A DNA stretch of 8,467 bases from positions 1 through 8,467 of the forward strand of contig DHFN01000026.1 of the NCBI GenBank assembly GCA_002402275.1, in the 5' to 3' direction. Source of the stretch: Anaerolineales bacterium UBA4823 (GTDB taxonomy: Bacteria; Chloroflexota; Anaerolineae; Anaerolineales; UBA4823). A program made the translations under genes and the position numbers. Below the pieces are notes generated by a model that did no database searches, was not told where the DNA came from, and was given only the letters and a program-made list of their open reading frames with translations. Numbering within the stretch: the first letter of the stretch is position 1; every line of letters starts with the position of its first letter. Positions 8,101-8,467 of this stretch are shown piece after piece.

Positions 8101-8333
8101 AGTACTACTGGCACTCTTCGAATTGGAGTAACGACACCTGGAGATACCTCGGAGAGGACTGGGATAGCTCGGATGGATGGAATTTTTTGATTGATCTAAA
8201 TCAATTCCCAGATCAAATAGGAATGGCATTTTACGCCAAGGTTTTTGATATTGCCGGCAACTCGGTGAGTGTGGGTGTATTCAACCTCAACAAACCCCAT
8301 ACTGTGATGTTCTTACCGATAATAAGTAAGTAG
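5136..8333 (+). CDS. Secreted multidomain M23 metallopeptidase with crystallin, FN3, MAM-like and PPC domains
   Basis: Residues 1-29 are a signal peptide (MKKQ, hydrophobic core, AFADS), followed by a TPPPTPTP linker. The M23 (LytM-type) domain spans about 165-310. H191-x3-D195 and H288 are the expected zinc ligands; H250 (YMH) and H286 of the H-L-H288 box are the expected catalytic histidines. All are present, so peptide-bridge cleavage in cell walls or other Gly-rich substrates is plausible. Then follow an Ig-like domain (355-455), a beta/gamma-crystallin-like domain (468-555) with calcium-site motif DNDISS at 501-506 and a near copy ADTISS at 544-549, an FN3-like domain (558-648), a MAM/immune-inhibitor-A-type jelly roll ending GWYLDDVSI (657-818), a PPC domain from CNDPLEPND to about 948, and a closing Ig-like domain (952-1050). 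The end PHTVMFLPIISK matches the C25 tail. Domain edges are estimates; the M23 call is firm, the others good to moderate. Confidence 0.9.
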   Translation: MKKQSTIVSFVIMLACLMLLSQVQSAFADSTPPPTPTPLSPLEEQIRNAIFNAITTAKAINPIYEMFPTQVEQIRIASTQDKAVAWLILLDPDTKQPIPSEPGLTVVQMIDNQWTAVLPGDSDWFSNLQQIPGDLLTEDEKIISLNQYAEIKALTALGTFSGYRLPWAPGQVMVLTQSVQHDKYTPSLTAHYSFDFATQGAAQMWNIYASKSGTVWMAKDSCDNGSTTCSNWLVLQDLSTNPTTYQLYMHLAKGSIPAELHTGGAKVKRGQFIAIADDTGVSTANHLHFMVHTNPASYWGTSVDITFEEVGINGGRPRILADKPYCRNDATYHDVCEQFSSTYTSANYYLNDQVPPTGDITSLKQGDSISSSILHLTGWVNDNKTGIASATLLFNSNGSWQQIGNPFSSKNFSLDYDLCAANLPDGPYSVALQIFDKAGNQSAPLTGLKQFFKNYTCPSAPPACVPADNQIAIFSEPDYQGSCSVLSTGSYTSSSFGNVKDNDISSLLVGSSVSVSAYLNSNYRGRGETFFNSDANLSDNGIDADTISSIIISSRSNKPSAPLPISPGNTASFVPNSSITFYWDNLGNALEYQVKLVKSGGTTTTSDWLSIPYWLYGSISTGTYTWQVKARNPAGESLWSSTFSFTVSGTAGTPSTVTVPFNDNFETAQGWSPSNYFDQTTELNHTSNGSLSWKYDANVKPEDGYDTTTPNSGFLTSPQIVIPASSDYSLHFWYRYQTESPNLHWDQRWVQVAVNGGNFENIYQFHDDPMNAWLQSPPISLRNYAGKTIQIRFYFNTLDKHNNKFKGWYLDDVSISATEIVGCNDPLEPNDAVNLADPINLNTTIQSKICPAGDMDFYKFNANAGDHIGVYVKADRTNPNAILDPYVYLLDSDGTSVLAEDDDRVLAQLTDSEISYWVKRTGTYYLKIKAFDYPESGNPPLPYTLYLFNDPSDPIAEFVQPRSRTILTDRIYALSIAGLDNSGIISHIQYYWHSSNWSNDTWRYLGEDWDSSDGWNFLIDLNQFPDQIGMAFYAKVFDIAGNSVSVGVFNLNKPHTVMFLPIISK
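8295..8330 (+). other. C-terminal PxxVMFLPIISK tail of the M23 protein (candidate sorting tag)
   Basis: The last twelve codons encode PHTVMFLPIISK, directly before TAG at 8331-8333. The tail follows the last Ig-like domain and is the partner of the ending of the C25 peptidase. It is too short to span a membrane and lacks the LPXTG or PEP-CTERM three-part layout. Confidence 0.5.
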
Positions 8334-8375
8334 TAAGATATTCCCCTTCCGAGTAAGGGTGGCATTGGCTACCTG

Positions 8376-8415
8376 CCGGGGTAGTCTTGTTACGAAACAC
8401 CCCGGTTTAGTTCTA
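8376..8415 (+). terminator. Possible intrinsic terminator after the M23 gene
   Basis: CCGGGGT (8376-8382) and ACCCCGG (8399-8405) form a seven-base, GC-rich perfect stem with a 16-base loop, starting 43 bases after the stop codon. The bases behind it, TTTAGTTCT, are T-rich but interrupted, so the signal is imperfect. A weaker stem CCCTT/AAGGG (8344-8359) precedes it. Confidence 0.5.
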
Positions 8416-8429
8416 CAATAAGTCATAAT

Positions 8430-8456
8430 TGTCATGTCGAGCGAAGCGAGACATCT
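8430..8456. repeat. REP-like palindrome with GAGCGAAGCGAG core
   Basis: ATGTC (8434-8438) and GACAT (8450-8454) are complementary arms around GAGCGAAGCGA. The centre, GCGAAGC at 8441-8447, is the known unusually stable DNA mini-hairpin, and the GA/GA steps between it and the arms can form sheared G-A pairs. Sequences of the form TGTCAT...GAGCGAAGCGA...ATCT are familiar as dispersed intergenic repeats in several bacterial phyla. Only one copy lies in this window, so the repeat nature rests on recognition of the core. Confidence 0.55.
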
Positions 8457-8467
8457 TAACTTATTTA

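Noticed and set aside
1..8467. CRISPR array, tRNA, or insertion sequence
   Set aside because: No evenly spaced direct repeats, no cloverleaf sequence and no transposase frame or paired terminal repeats were seen on either strand.

Overview
The window suggests a bacterium of moderate GC, rich in secreted multidomain proteins, most likely a Chloroflexota lineage such as Anaerolineae. The clues are the protein types and the C-terminal endings of the two largest proteins (YLPLILK and FLPIISK). Such endings recall secreted proteins of that phylum. This is recognition from memory, not a database result, and the host assignment is moderate at best.

Layout. A four-gene set lies on the minus strand and reads leftward out of the window. 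From upstream to downstream it holds: a small bitopic or double-anchored membrane protein with a fibronectin-III-like loop (4602-5066); a compact HPr-kinase/PEPCK-fold protein with a clear Walker A motif (3805-4590); a 1059-residue gingipain-like C25 cysteine peptidase with signal peptide and propeptide (456-3635); and, overlapping it by ATGA, a Ser/His-type S26 signal-peptidase-like protein that runs off the left edge (1-459). The last gene is easily missed because it is incomplete in the window. One divergent gene on the plus strand (5136-8333) encodes a secreted M23 metallopeptidase. Behind its catalytic domain it carries an Ig-like domain, a beta/gamma-crystallin domain, FN3, a MAM-like jelly roll, a PPC domain and a final Ig-like domain. 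The 69-base gap between the two units must hold both promoters. After the M23 gene come a GC-rich hairpin that may be a terminator and a REP-like palindrome.

How the genes may work together (inference). Two exported peptidases end in nearly the same 12-residue pattern, P-x-x-[TV]-[LM]-[FY]-L-P-[LI]-I-x-K at the extreme C-terminus. The locus also encodes a processing-peptidase-like protein and a HprK-like kinase. A surface-protein sorting or maturation module, or a RiPP-like peptide-processing locus in which the S26-type peptidase and kinase act on an unseen substrate, are both open readings. No precursor peptide, PqqD, radical SAM enzyme or transporter is visible in these 8.5 kb, so the system is not proven.

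All stretches without genes are shorter than 300 bases: 3636-3804, 5067-5135 and 8334-8467. No tRNA, rRNA, CRISPR array or insertion sequence was recognised.
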